Positions 25,001-34,200 of a stretch of DNA of 60,000 bases are shown piece after piece. This DNA is from Hydractinia symbiolongicarpus (lineage: Eukaryota > Cnidaria > Hydrozoa > Anthoathecata > Hydractiniidae): NCBI RefSeq assembly GCF_029227915.1, contig NC_079878.1:21913501-21973500 (forward strand), written 5' to 3'. Under the pieces are notes generated by a model, which saw nothing but the letters and a program-made list of their open reading frames with translations, was not told the origin of the DNA and made no database searches. A program made the translations under genes and the position numbers. The first letter of the stretch is position 1. Each line of letters opens with the position of its first letter.

Positions 25001-28000
25001 TTCGAATGGAATTGAGCAACGATTGCCATATTTGCAAGGGCATCGATTAACCACATCCGGATCAACCAAAAATCATTGGGGAACAATAACAGGTATGTCT
25101 GTTAGCTATAAATAATTTCCTGCTTCTTTAAAGATTGGGTATTTACCATTAATATATACCAATAAATATTCAGTATGATTATAATAGTTCCCTCTCCTGT
25201 TATTGAATCTAGCATATTAAAAAGCTGTATTTTTATTTAGACAACAAAGCAGGTTATCATCCATCAGCTTGGATAAAAGGTGATCTTAAAATGGAAAAAC
25301 CTGAGAGCGTGTGGTGAGTTAGTGTTAGTAACAAAATAACAATCCTTTCTACATATACAGTTTTATTGTTAATTATTACATTGATTAAATAAACATAAAG
25401 CTTTTATTTTAATTTTAAAGTACCACAGTAATATCCAAGAGGCTCTATATCTAGACAGTGTTTTGTTTGATTCTAGTCAAAATACCCTAACTTCTAGGTA
25501 CTGGATTCGCGAAGGCGATTACCACTATCCAAAATCATGTTTGGAAGTTATGTTCAGAGGTTTCAATGGCATGAGGTTTTCAAGTGGTGTGTATAAAATT
25601 GAACCAAGAGCGGGTAAAATTGTTGAAACGATGTGTGATTTTGATCGCTATGCTGGTGGCTGGACGTTGTTAACTAAATCCTCATCAAGACACAGTTGGA
25701 CGAAGGAGAGAGTATTAGAATTCAATTCAGATAATGCTGGCAATAACGAATACTCCATCTTTGGATTAACCGACGACATCAAAAATTTTGATGATGGGGA
25801 GGTACAATTTTTACCAGATTGTGTAGATAAAATATGCATTAAAAACGTATTGTTTATTGATACTTAAAATACTAAGTGATTTAGGATTTTTTAATGTGTG
25901 GATTAAACCCATTTACAATCTAGTGTTTGGCGTACAAATCCATAAGGTAGATGCAGGCAGGGCAGGCATAACCCCTCTCTTTTATTAGGGATGGTTTAAA
26001 TAACTTTTAAGGCACTATTTGTTCTGTCAAACACAGCACAAATTAATTTGAAGAGCTTTTTAGCCAATTTGAAGGTGTTAGTCGGGCTTCCTTTGCAACC
26101 AATTTTCCAGGACCATAACCTGCCTTTTAGTTCGCTATTAATATAGTTCGCCTTTTTCATTTTAGTCAAGCTTTGAGTACATGATAGAAGCAAATGGTGC
26201 AAATAGCAATGGTGGAATATTCTCAAGTAGCGTGGATTACAGTTTATTGACATGCCCGCCGTCTTCAGTCAAACCTAAGTTGATCAGAAAATTTGGAACA
26301 TGGGATGAACTTAAGGAGAATTTTGCCAAGTATCCATTGTTCTTGACATCAAAGAACGGTGTCTTTCTAACAGCTAGCACTTCTGTACGTTGCATATACT
26401 AGTTTTGTATTTACTACGTGTCTGTATGATTGTTGTTGGTGTTGCTTAAAAGGAACTGAATGTTGCCGATTTTGTGGATATGTGGATTTTGCTGTTTCAG
26501 TTCTCTTCTCCTAAATTTCATTCCAGCGAAATAAAAAATTTCTGCCTCCAAGCGCGAAATTAATTTTTTAATTTATCAAAATACAAAAAAAAAAATTTTA
26601 CTTACTTTTTTTTTATATATTTTTTTTTCTGTTTTCTTTATTTGGCTATTCGCGAAGTTCAATTCTTGCGAAAATTAAAATAAACATTGCTACAAAAGTA
26701 GTATTAAAAAAAGTAGTTCTTTCATAATGACTATTTTCTTAAAGTTAGAAGTACCTACATTTTTTTTAATTACACACATTTTAAAATGTTTTAGGATGAC
26801 ACGGATAGAAGTGGCGCCATTTTGACTGACTCTGCAAATGCAGGAAGTTACATGAGTAATCTGGCCAACCCATCAAACATTAAAATTTGGATTCGAGAAG
26901 GTGGAAGGTATGAATTTTCTTTCTTTTACTTTGCAATCCAAAAATTAATTATGGAGGGAACTATTTCCATTGACAAGAAAGATTTCATTAGCTACCTGGC
27001 GGATATTTATTCTTTCTTACAGTCGGAAGTCTTGCAATGATTTAAAGATTCATGGTTATCATAAAGGTAAAACGGATTATAAGGACGGTTTCTACATGCT
27101 AAAGGGGTCACAACCGGTGTACTGCGACATGACAACTGACAAGAATGAAGGATGGACATTACTGGTGACTGCATCATCGAATGGTTGGTCATTTGAACAG
27201 GTAACACCATTACATTAGTAACACCTTAACAACTACATTAGGGTTAACTTCTTGATGGAATTCGATTCTAACACTTTCCATTGCGATGTCAAAAAGAAGT
27301 CTTTCACTCTATAAGGATATGACTATATTATTAGTTAAAAATATCGGTGAAATAAAACGAATTTCATCAATAATACATTATTAATTTTATTAGTTTCTTT
27401 AACACGATCCTGTCTTTCATCCTCAAAGCCGCTTCGTTGGTTTTTTCTTAGACTTTGTCTCGAGCTCCATTGCTACCTTCTCTTCACGATGACTTTTCAA
27501 TACTGGATAAAGCTGACACCATAAAAGCATTGTCTAATGGAGAAGAATTCAAATATATGATTGATGCTCAACAAAGAAGACATTGGGGTGGAATCTGGAA
27601 GGCACCTATTAAATACTCGTATGTTCCTAAAGTAACTGTAGTGCAATACACAAAATTTCAGTACGAAAAATTTAAAACAAACGCTTCCTAAGCTGTAATT
27701 AACCTTTTTGTTTAACAGATAAATAAAATTGCCATAGTGCTAAGAAAATTCACTTTTTTGTTTTATAAAATTTGTTTTGAAGTTCAGTTGGATTGTGATG
27801 ATGCTTTTCAGTTTCTCTTTTTTTGTAGTATTTTTATCCAATCCAGAAGTTATTATGATCAAATCACCTATGCTTTTTCCCGATGCGTGATTTATTAAAA
27901 CATTTTTAAACAGTAAGCATCTTTCTTTTAGCTTCACATCAACTAGTAATGATCACCAAGACGTTAAGTTGCTCAAAAAATTTAGCGAATGGGACTATGA

Positions 28001-31000
28001 AGTAGACTGGTGGCGAGGACCTAAAGGACGCATGCCTTATCTTGGAAGAGCATCCAAAAACAAAGCATTCTTAACAACTGCCAATAATGACGACTACACG
28101 GAATGGGGGTCTCTTGTATCCAATAATTCTGATGGAAATGTACCATCAAAATGGATTTACCCACAAATGAAAAGTCCTGGCGTTATTTGGTACTGGGTTA
28201 ATGAAAATGACTGTGATGCTGATTATAAGAAAAGTATAAATCTTTTACAACTTAACATAACTTAACTTTTTTGGATAAGTTAAACACAGGATTTTTAAAA
28301 TGTTGCAAAGAGCTACATTTTGCCCGCCTAGGACGCTTTATTACTGCAATCCACTGCTTCTATAGTACTTCGACATTTAAAGAATAGTTTTTTCCTCTTC
28401 TATCATATTATCAAAAAAATAGAAATAATAGTTCTTGCTGGATAAACCGTTTTAGCAAACTAGTTGGTGCAGAAAAGTAAAATATTTATAGTGATATTTT
28501 CGACTTTTAAAATATACAATACTTTTCATAATTTATGATTATTTCTATTATTGTTATTATTTTTTTTCAATTAAACTGAATTAGTGAACAAGACTGGGCA
28601 GTTTCAAGATATTTAACACATTTCGTAAACAATTATTTCGATTTTTAGTTGATGGAAAATACAGCACCTGGTCACTGTGGACTCCATGTTCTTCATTTTG
28701 CGGCACTGGCACACAAAAAAGAGGACGAACCTGCAATAGTCCAAAGCCACGTTGTGGTGGTGATACGTGTGAAGAGACAGCTAGTACGGAAGAAACTCGA
28801 ACTTGTACCGGAAAGTGTTCAGGTAGCTACGTTTCATAAATATCCGTATCAAATGCAATTCACTATGAAGATTGTTCGATAAGAAATGTTTTTAATGTTT
28901 TCTGCTCTATCTTTAGTGTATATGTTTTTATTATAAATTTCACCAATAGAAACATCTATTCGAACGCCAGATGACGCTTATTGTTTTGAACCAAAACAAG
29001 GCGGCTGTAATCCAGATGATGAAACTATTATTGTTCTCCGTTCAACTTCCTCTCATTGTCAAGGTCTTGAAGCTAAATTTGTCTTCAATTCTGCTACTGG
29101 TGCTTTACTTCACAAATGTAGTGGAAAGCCTGTCTGTCTCGAAGGAGGTAGCTCAGATTATGCTACCCGACTTGTTGTCAGCTCCAACTGTCCTTCGCCT
29201 ACTACCGCCAAGCATTTATTGAGGACCCTTTGTAAGTATATTTTTGGAGTACATATGTAAATATGTGACTGAAATAATATTCTTTTTTGCTCTATTTGTT
29301 ATTTCTTACACATGTGACTGAGAAGTAATGCATGCTCCGTCTTAGGGAAAAGCATTCAATTTAATACGCTCTGTCTGGATCCGTACGGAGGTTCAATAAA
29401 AGATAACGTCGAAATTGCTTTATGGAGTGGTTGTACAGTCGCCAAAAGAAGATTCATAATGACTAACCTTGGTAAGCAAGTTTGACCGAGCTAAAAATAT
29501 TAACAAAACATATAATACATAAAAGCAGACCCAAGGGTATTTAAGTCATATACCGTTAGTAAGGCTTACGTCCACCGCGCGGAGCACAAATGCACTCCTC
29601 CCCTTGGATGATGATAGTTCTTATCACGCTTTTGGTGATCTATCATTATGTAATTTAGCCTTCCCACCGGTAAAAATGGTGATTGTCACAACGGTATATT
29701 TTTCGATTTTAGCAAACGGTCCTGTTGTAGCTAATTATTTTAACAACATAAAAGATTCTGCGTTCGCCAACTTAACAGCCGATCCACGGTATCCTAACTC
29801 ACCAACAGCTTCTGGTTTTATTGACAACTTTGACTCAGCTGCAAATGTTGGTGGCAATTACGGTTTGCAACTGCATTCCTACTTTGTTGCCCCGCAATCT
29901 GGGTTTTACAAGTTTGTTGCAGCATGTGATAACGTATGTCAAGTGTACCTATCTACTAATTCTGATCCTGCAAATAAAGCCAACATTATTACTGTCACGT
30001 CATATACCAGTCGATATCAGTACAACAAGTAAGTGACAGATTCTCTTTCAAAAGTTCCGTTTTCGCAGTTCAATGTACTTGCAAAGATACTAGTTAATCA
30101 AAAGTTCTTTTGTAATCTGTTGTTTTTATAAACAAAAGATGATGAAGTGTATGATAAAATAGATTAAGGTATTCATCATTAAGGTATTCAATAGTTTTTA
30201 AAGAAACTGCATTAAGAAGAAAAACCGTTGAAGATATGGTGAATATGAAAAATATTTCGAAAGTCTGAAAAACAATAATAGTTGGTAAAAAACTTAGTCC
30301 TGAATGCTACAAATCGGAACTTTCGGGTATTAAAGAAAAAGTATTTTATTTTTGTCTTTTTACTTAAAAACATTGACTTAAGGAACAAAAAAGCTTATTT
30401 CAATAGAAAAATAGGCCGTTAGTAGTAAAGTCCCTATAAAGATTTAAAGCCAGATTGAAGTTCGTCTGGGAAAATTCTTACCAGGGGGCTGGGGAAATCA
30501 TCAGTTATTGAACCTCACAATTATAATTTAAGATCTGTTATTGTAGAAAAAGACAATAAAAAAGATGATAAAAATTTTGAACTTTATTTAAGAAAAGAAG
30601 AAAGATACACGTAGAAAAAAGAAAATGACAGCAAATAAATTTATATACCTTTGGTTCTAGCAAAAAAAATCTGTGAGAGAGGAACCTTCGTCACTGCATA
30701 AGCTTAACAAAAATATATATAGTACACATAAGCTATTAACTGTTTTGTAGAAAAACACAAAAAAAAGAAAGAATTTTTACATGTGTATATTTAAAGCCGG
30801 ACTGCTTGTGTATTAGTATTGGAGGAGTAACTCCATCGCAATGCAGATATGACTGGCCTCTTAAGACAGATGTTAATGAAAGAAAGGAGGTTTCTCTCCA
30901 AAGAATAAGAAGCAACTGGAGAACTTCTGTATTCTCCATTATTATGTATTTACTTTTCGGTAGCCTGTGACTAAATCTACGAGTTCGCTTGTCTTTTATA

Positions 31001-31264
31001 ATTGCATTTCGTGTTACCGTAGCACGACGATTTCCTAACGGATAGACAGACAGAATACGGCTATTATTAATATGAGATTGAATATTTTCTAGACGAACAT
31101 CACAGAATTCAAACGCAATAAACCTGGTTGCTGGTGGTATGTATTACATGGAAGCCATTATGATTGAATTAGGCGGAGGTGATCACATCTCGGTTGGTGT
31201 TTATCTTCCTGATGGAACAGGAATATTGCCTATAACTTCTGATTATCTTACTATACCAACCTGA
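7186..31264 (+). CDS. Gene A: secreted multidomain ADAM-type metalloprotease, complete, 45 coding exons
   Basis: Coding exons: 7186-7249, 7459-7535, 11547-11623, 11721-11787, 12146-12234, 12484-12529, 12616-12700, 12948-13036, 13109-13210, 13285-13356, 13881-14065, 16419-16497, 16613-16688, 16788-16842, 17004-17088, 17169-17237, 17342-17452, 17663-17743, 17817-17870, 18134-18287, 18534-18829, 19102-19240, 19562-19731, 20669-20797, 20879-20954, 21838-21940, 22011-22118, 22941-23016, 23129-23218, 23314-23380, 23468-23650, 24259-24576, 24892-25092, 25241-25313, 25498-25801, 26166-26384, 26795-26907, 27023-27200, 27452-27618, 27932-28233, 28649-28822, 28950-29231, 29346-29471, 29713-30028, 31093-31264. 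All junctions are GT-AG and the phases join into one frame of 6099 nt (2032 residues plus stop). The family is known for zinc-dependent cleavage of extracellular proteins. TSP1, fibrinogen-like, discoidin and PA14 modules suggest matrix or glycan targeting, which is inference. There is no transmembrane segment. Gene B has identical exon lengths, which strongly supports this model. Untranslated exons cannot be placed. Confidence 0.9.
7536..11546 (+). other. Intron 2 of gene A, 4.0 kb: no gene seen
   Basis: This AT-rich intron aligns in blocks with intron 2 of gene B (for example 8040-8090 with 41240-41300, and 8880-8950 with 44490-44560). I found no conserved open frame or recognisable element. 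Confidence 0.6.
12841..12855 (+). other. Candidate 15-nt micro-exon in intron 7 of gene A
   Basis: This 15-nt segment is preceded by an acceptor (AAACAG) and followed by a donor (GTGAG). With phase 1 on both sides it would add five residues without breaking the frame. Gene B lacks the segment entirely and joins exon 7 to exon 8 directly in the same frame. It may therefore be optional or an accident, and it is left out of the gene model. Confidence 0.2.
13109..17088 (+). CDS. Gene A exons 9-15: reprolysin (M12B) zinc metalloprotease domain (residues 199-416)
   Basis: The domain opens with RYVEMFVCADEGL (residues 220-232), matching the first strand of reprolysins. Exon 13 holds the zinc site HEFGHNMNFPHD: His359, Glu360, His363 and His369 are at the right spacing for HExxHxxxxxH, so zinc binding and catalysis look possible. 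The glycine normally found at the eighth position of the motif is Asn366. Exon 14 holds the Met-turn, CLMGGS, with Met384. Exon 12 gives YYWSDCAGMAYVG, close to the GxAxxG segment that precedes the zinc helix in ADAMs. Intron 11, inside this domain, carries a large repeat array. Confidence 0.9.
14448..16355. mobile_element. Tandem/foldback array of TIR elements in intron 11 of gene A
   Basis: Three head-to-tail units start with ACTAGTCGATAA at 14448, 14989 and 15680. Each contains a conserved block around 14690, 15375 and 16020 with ACTTACCCAAATTGGTC. The array closes at 16355 with the inverse of the start motif (GGATTTTTCCACGGGC, then ACTAGT). In the third unit the inverted repeat is long: about 15768-15866 is the reverse complement of roughly 16148-16246. 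No transposase is seen. The partner intron in gene B is only 208 bp, so the array arrived after duplication or was lost from B. Confidence 0.75.
17169..17870 (+). CDS. Gene A exons 16-19: disintegrin-like domain and start of the Cys-rich domain (residues 417-521)
   Basis: The sequence begins CGNGIKEPGEECDCGTPE, the standard entry to the ADAM disintegrin fold. It continues with a run of cysteine pairs (DSCCEPHGC, NPECCSMQC) and the integrin-loop region CREANGNCDVPEYC, ending in CTG. This matches the XXCD type of loop rather than RGD. Exon 19 (CPTDNVVANGMHCGD) is the first piece of the ADAM cysteine-rich domain. In ordinary ADAMs it would be followed at once by YCYNGxC. Here that motif comes only in exon 25, after a five-exon insert. 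Family knowledge suggests adhesion or substrate docking. Confidence 0.9.
18134..20797 (+). CDS. Gene A exons 20-24: insert with circularly permuted discoidin (F5/8C) domain around a HKCSGK module (residues 522-817)
   Basis: Exon 20 encodes the C-terminal third of a factor 5/8 type C domain (IGRYFKFVPKHW, then KIEMDGCE). Exons 21-22 encode a separate Cys-rich module with HKCSGKNVC. Exons 23-24 encode the first two thirds of the discoidin domain: DCILPLGFANGKLPDS, SWFKIDFGK, then VRMKGTYWNWITGYHLMYS and DDDVQWHGY. Joining the end of exon 24 to the start of exon 20 would give one complete discoidin domain, including the two terminal cysteines that normally pair. The insert is 888 nt and phase 0 at both ends. 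Exon 20 ends, and exon 23 starts, in phase 1, the usual module phase. The discoidin reading is sequence-based; a single permuted fold is inference. Confidence 0.82.
18534..19240 (+). CDS. Gene A exons 21-22: first HKCSGK module (unrecognised domain, X1)
   Basis: The module has 145 residues bounded by phase 1 introns. Its pattern is CVTPNITSC, a later Cys, F-x-Y, G-T-L-I-HKCSGK-x-VC, IISSAC, SLKQIASGKC and a closing STC followed by LFFLHT. The same order recurs in exons 42-43 near the C-terminus. The second half (Cys, charged loop, L-x-L, Cys) recalls a beta-trefoil or ricin-B type repeat, but this is only a resemblance and I do not recognise the family. It links the displaced C- and N-terminal parts of the discoidin domain. 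Confidence 0.7.
19732..20668 (+). other. Intron 23 of gene A: conserved non-coding block
   Basis: A block at about 19840-20045 is recognisable in intron 23 of gene B (53115-53290), but with an internal deletion and indels that break any frame. It is therefore probably non-coding. Confidence 0.45.
20879..23218 (+). CDS. Gene A exons 25-29: ADAM cysteine-rich domain (residues 818-968)
   Basis: The domain resumes with NSYCYNGECAKTYDHQC and SLWNADAKKA, the hallmark of ADAM Cys-rich domains. It continues with ICWSELNSANLSGYGTC and IKCGQLQC, which equals the conserved CGxLQC motif. Exons 28-29 add VVDGTKCADGKVCVKQQC, the usual end of the domain before the EGF-like knot. Because exon 19 carries the first part, the domain is split by the exon 20-24 insert. 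Known ADAMs use this region for substrate choice. Confidence 0.88.
22119..22940 (+). other. Intron 27 of gene A with about 640 bp of extra sequence
   Basis: The gene B intron is 186 bp. The extra DNA lies at about 22157-22800. I see no terminal repeats or coding sequence in it, so its origin is open. Confidence 0.45.
23314..23650 (+). CDS. Gene A exons 30-31: EGF-like knot and first TSP1 domain (residues 969-1051)
   Basis: Exon 30 (TCQANGKCQCESGYNPDTGC) closes the EGF-like knot that follows Cys-rich domains in ADAMs. Exon 31 is a complete thrombospondin type 1 repeat: VWGDWSQWTVC with the WxxW motif, a known site for C-mannosylation, then CSSGTRKRHRFC, NDC, EENC and CNTDPCP. Both exons fit phase 1 modules. 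The loss of a membrane anchor and the gain of TSP1 make the protein comparable with secreted ADAMTS enzymes, though the rest of the architecture differs. Confidence 0.9.
23868..23900. repeat. 15-bp perfect hairpin in intron 31 of gene A
   Basis: 23868-23882 is the exact reverse complement of 23886-23900, with a 3-nt loop. The matching place in gene B does not form it. Confidence 0.7.
24259..25520 (+). CDS. Gene A exons 32-34 and start of 35: fibrinogen-related domain 1 (residues 1052-1260)
   Basis: The domain begins SCKAIKMILKKDGRKVYDGI, then VYCDMTRDGGGWTLVV, the conserved core of fibrinogen-related domains (Cys, G-x-Y, YCDM, GGWT). The body continues through exons 33-34 with GGVFEATNRY and HWGTITDNKAGYHPSAWI, and ends with YWIREG in the first bases of exon 35. 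Such domains often bind glycans or matrix proteins, but no ligand can be read from the sequence. Confidence 0.85.
25521..26907 (+). CDS. Gene A rest of exon 35 to exon 37: fibrinogen-related domain 2
   Basis: The start (KSCLEVMFRGFNGMRFSSG, then VETMCDFDRYAGGWTLL) repeats the pattern of domain 1: Cys, G-x-Y, MCDF and GGWTLL. Exon 36 carries SFEYMIEANGANSNGG and TCPPSS. Exon 37 ends the domain with IKIWIREGG, the same closing motif as domain 1. Domains 1 and 2 meet inside exon 35 with no intron between them, whereas domains 2 and 3 are separated by a phase 2 intron. Confidence 0.83.
26385..26794 (+). other. Intron 36 of gene A: AT-rich, nothing recognised
   Basis: This intron is rich in A and T runs and has no repeat or frame of note. 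Its partner in gene B (58842-59423) is similar in composition and longer. Confidence 0.5.
27023..28233 (+). CDS. Gene A exons 38-40: fibrinogen-related domain 3 (to residue 1676)
   Basis: The domain begins KSCNDLKIHGYHKGKTDYKD, then VYCDMTTDKNEGWTLLVTA, where the first Gly of the usual GGWT is Glu. It continues with HWGGIWKAPIKYS and closes with VIWYWVNENDC, a variant of the WIREG ending of domains 1 and 2. Its three-exon layout resembles the other two domains and points to tandem module duplication within the gene. Confidence 0.83.
28649..28822 (+). CDS. Gene A exon 41: second TSP1 domain (residues 1677-1734)
   Basis: One exon of 174 nt with phase 1 at both ends encodes GKYSTWSLWTPCSSFCGTGT, then RGRTC, CGGDTC and TRTCTGKC. 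The WxxW motif and the cysteine order identify a thrombospondin type 1 repeat. It starts near the ATG of a misleading short ORF in another frame. The frame used here is set by the phase 1 junction with exon 40. Confidence 0.9.
28950..29471 (+). CDS. Gene A exons 42-43: second HKCSGK module (X2, residues 1735-1870)
   Basis: This 136-residue module repeats the plan of exons 21-22: YCFEPKQGGC, HCQG, F-x-F, GALLHKCSGKPVC, VVSSNC, an RTLWKSIQ segment, LCLDPYGG, LWSGC and RRFIM. Its internal intron falls at nearly the same alignment point as that of X1, one base different in phase. The LCLDPYGG and LWSGC pieces look somewhat like a ricin-B repeat. I do not recognise the family. It sits between TSP1 and PA14. 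Confidence 0.72.
29713..31264 (+). CDS. Gene A exons 44-45: C-terminal PA14 domain and stop (residues 1871-2032)
   Basis: Exon 44 encodes ANYFNNIKDSAFANL, DPRYPNSPT, NYGLQLHSYFVAPQSG, FYKFVAACDNVCQVYLS and a TSYTS segment. Exon 45 gives NAINLVAGGMYYMEAIMIE, GGDHISVGVYLPDG and ILPITSDYLTIPT before TGA. The order YG-x-x-x-x-x-Y, SG-x-Y-x-F, the L-A-G-x-Y-Y-x-E motif and the closing P-x-G-I-x-P-I match PA14 domains, often linked to carbohydrate binding. There is no hydrophobic anchor after it. The first AATAAA after the stop is about 395 nt away at 31660, so the poly(A) site is not settled. Confidence 0.85.
30029..31092 (+). other. Intron 44 of gene A: AT-rich with a dispersed repeat fragment near 31025-31075
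   Basis: The stretch with GACAGACAGAATACGGCTAT is the reverse complement of a motif inside the TIR element at 32252-32834 (around 32655-32690). Related motifs occur at 904-1035 and near 6350 and 39250. Nothing else is recognised in this intron. Confidence 0.5.
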
Positions 31265-34200
31265 CTATTTTAACGTTTTCTGACATGTTTACTAAATATA
31301 ATTATCATAAAGCACGATAAGTAACGGCACTTTTATGCACTTAGAGCACTTTATAACGAAATACATTAACACTTGATGAAGACAGTATGCCTGTTATGAA
31401 GTTGTAATGGCTCCACTTTTTCATCCCTATGATTTATTGTTCTAATCTACTTGTCACTCAAGCGGGTTTTTCAGATGTGTTCCCCCATTTTGGTGAGCAA
31501 TGTTATGATTACAAAAACTAAAGTCATCCAGGTTTATATTAATTTTTCCAGGTTCATGTTTATTCAAAGTGTAACAGATTGGTATGATGTACACTAAAAT
31601 TTCTCAAAATTTTAAAAAAAGACCATTCGCAAAAGTCTGAAATATTGCTCACGAAAAAAAATAAAAATTAAACGATGCTTCAATATGCATCCTGAGAAAT
31701 CAAATAACGGTTTCTAGAGAGGCCTTTTCTCATTAACATTTTAGGCCACTGCATCATAGTTAATCGAAAAAACAAGTTTTTTCTATTAACTAAACTATGA
31801 ACTATGCGATAGAAAGAAAAAAACTCTATCTTCTGTAAAACATTCGTTTTAAATATGTGCTGTTTGAGTTTATTGTGTTTATTAATTTCGTTAGTACCTA
31901 AGGTGAAAATTCGAAACAATTCTCTTCAAAGACGAATTAACCGATAAAAAATTATCGTGAGTATCAGAACGCCTCTCTATTCTTAACCATGCGGATATAT
32001 ACAGTTAAATGTACAGCTTAAAGTTTCGTTACAACAAATATTGATGTATATCTTTTGACATGAGTTTTGACAATCTTATGTTGACTGAGTAACAATAAGC
32101 TAAAAGGCCGAGTCTGAAAATGATATAAACCGCTATGACATTGTTGTTGTTTCTATCCTATCGGCTTGTCTTCAAGAGCGCTAAGCCAATCAGAATGTCT
32201 AAAAATCCATTTTGCCTGCTTGTATAATCCAGACGGTGAACAACCTTGAATACTAGTCATTAGTCCGTGGAAAATTTACATATGCGACATACGCCCTTTA
32301 TTCGTGCCTGCCCGCCCTCCTGTTAACATGAAGTAATGAAATTTACTTGAACAGGAGTTATTGCAATGATTATAGGTGCAATTATAATGGCGTTTTCCAT
32401 TATAAAAGCCCCAGTTGTGCTTGTCTAAGGCAGAAAGGGTGTCATTTACCAGACAATCAAAGAACTATGTTATTTAAAAAAGGCATTTATGCTGTTAAAA
32501 AGCATTTTCGCTTTCTAATTATTACCTCGGTAATTTAGTTTTAATAATAAAAAAGAGTCAATTCATTGTGGTAATGTGGAATAAAGTAATAGACCAAGTG
32601 ATCTCAAATTTCCTAACCAGTTCTCCTTCCTTTGACGGGGAATATTGTAATATCTCTATAATAATAGCCGTATTTTGTCTGTGTATCCGCGAAAGCCGCG
32701 TCCCGTAACGGATACGAAATTTTTAAAAATCGCACCAATACCAAATGCGATATATTTTTGTCCACTTTGTTGCGACGGGGAAAATTTAAAGAACGGGCGA
32801 CCCCGTGGATTTTTCCACGGGTAACGATGCTAGTTGTGGTACCAATTCTCTGGAGAAATTATTTCTTTACATTCATGGTAATCATTATGGTTGCTATGGG
32901 ATTAAAAACTATATCATGCTGTATAAAGCCCGTAGTAAGGACTTTTCAGCCAATCAGTGCAGTGAATTTGCCATATAAACCGGTTGAAAATAGCTAGCAG
33001 TTAATAAAAGGCAGGTAGTATTATACATTAAAAAAGACAGCAAAAGTTTTACGCAGGAAATTTAATTACATTTTTTTGTATGGTGATCATCTTTTTAAAG
33101 GTCAGGACAGGATTATGTAAAACAGAAAAGCTGCAATTAAAATTTTAATTAACGTTGCGCGGAAGAAAAAAATAGTTGGAGCATTGACAACAGCAACGAT
33201 AACAGAAAACAGGCAAAACTGGTATTGTACATGGGTAGATGCTTAAAGAATTTGACGCATGTAACTTAAATTGTCCATAGAAAGTTTTTAAATCGTAACA
33301 CTCTTGTTAGAAAATGGGCGACACAATTTTCCAGGACAAGTAATACTTTTTTAAGTATTTAAACTTTTGAGGACAGTTTCTGTCGCATCTTTAATATCAA
33401 GCATTGCGTGGTTAGGTTTAACCTGGTGGAGGGAACTAAGTCGAGATAACGAAATGCCGTCAACCAAGATGGAGTGATCCAGAGCATCTTTTCTTATAAA
33501 AAATGTCTTAATTCCTTGAAACAGATTCTTCTTTGCTACAAAATATACTATTTAAAAAAGATCATTGTCTATTCAGAAACTGGGTGGGGTAAGAACCCTC
33601 AACACTGCAAAATTTGCCCAAACTCAATATTAACAATGGAAGTGAACAGCAATGAAATCGTACAAATAAAGTTGTTGTTTATTTAACGGATCTTTCGAAT
33701 CTCTTAACTGTAAACAAACTCTATTTTATTTACATTTGAGCAAAGAGTTCAGACTTTTTATTGGCAAAGGGCAGTGCGTAAAAGACCTATACAGACAAAT
33801 GTTGGAGGTGGAACTATGGCAGGTAAAGCCATTTTCTAATGAACGTTGATTTTTTTTGTTTTGATTTGTGACACGAGATATAGTAATTTTGCATAAAAAA
33901 ATTGACCATTGGATTCGAGGGATTAAGATGTTTCTGGCTGCCCTTTGAGCATGAATTGTTAAGGATAATCAGACCTAGGAAACGAATAGGTGGTAAATGA
34001 ATGGATGGTATATAAGAGGAAAATTTAGTTGGAGCAGATGACTAAATGACCGAAAAAGGTGTCGAATTTAATGATCTACCCTTCAAAATTTTCACGTTCC
34101 ATGATTTTTCAGACCAGAAACTCATGTCTGAAAGCAGAACATAACGTGAATTTTCATGTAATTCTGCGCTTTTCTCATCAAGCTTACGTCGTAAAATTGA

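Larger units (their letters stand above)
120..31300 (+). repeat. Segmental duplication, unit 1 (carries gene A)
   Basis: Sequence from about position 120 to at least the end of gene A recurs from about 36718 onward. Alignable blocks include upstream DNA, all exons and many introns. The unit length is about 36.6 kb, judged from the first matching blocks. Insertions specific to this unit include the 3993-4653 TIR element and the array in intron 11. Confidence 0.8.

Noticed and set aside
29604-30032. Start of exon 44 as an independent gene with its own ATG
   Set aside because: The frame continues upstream only through non-coding intron sequence. The PA14 similarity begins at the acceptor at 29712, in phase with exon 43.
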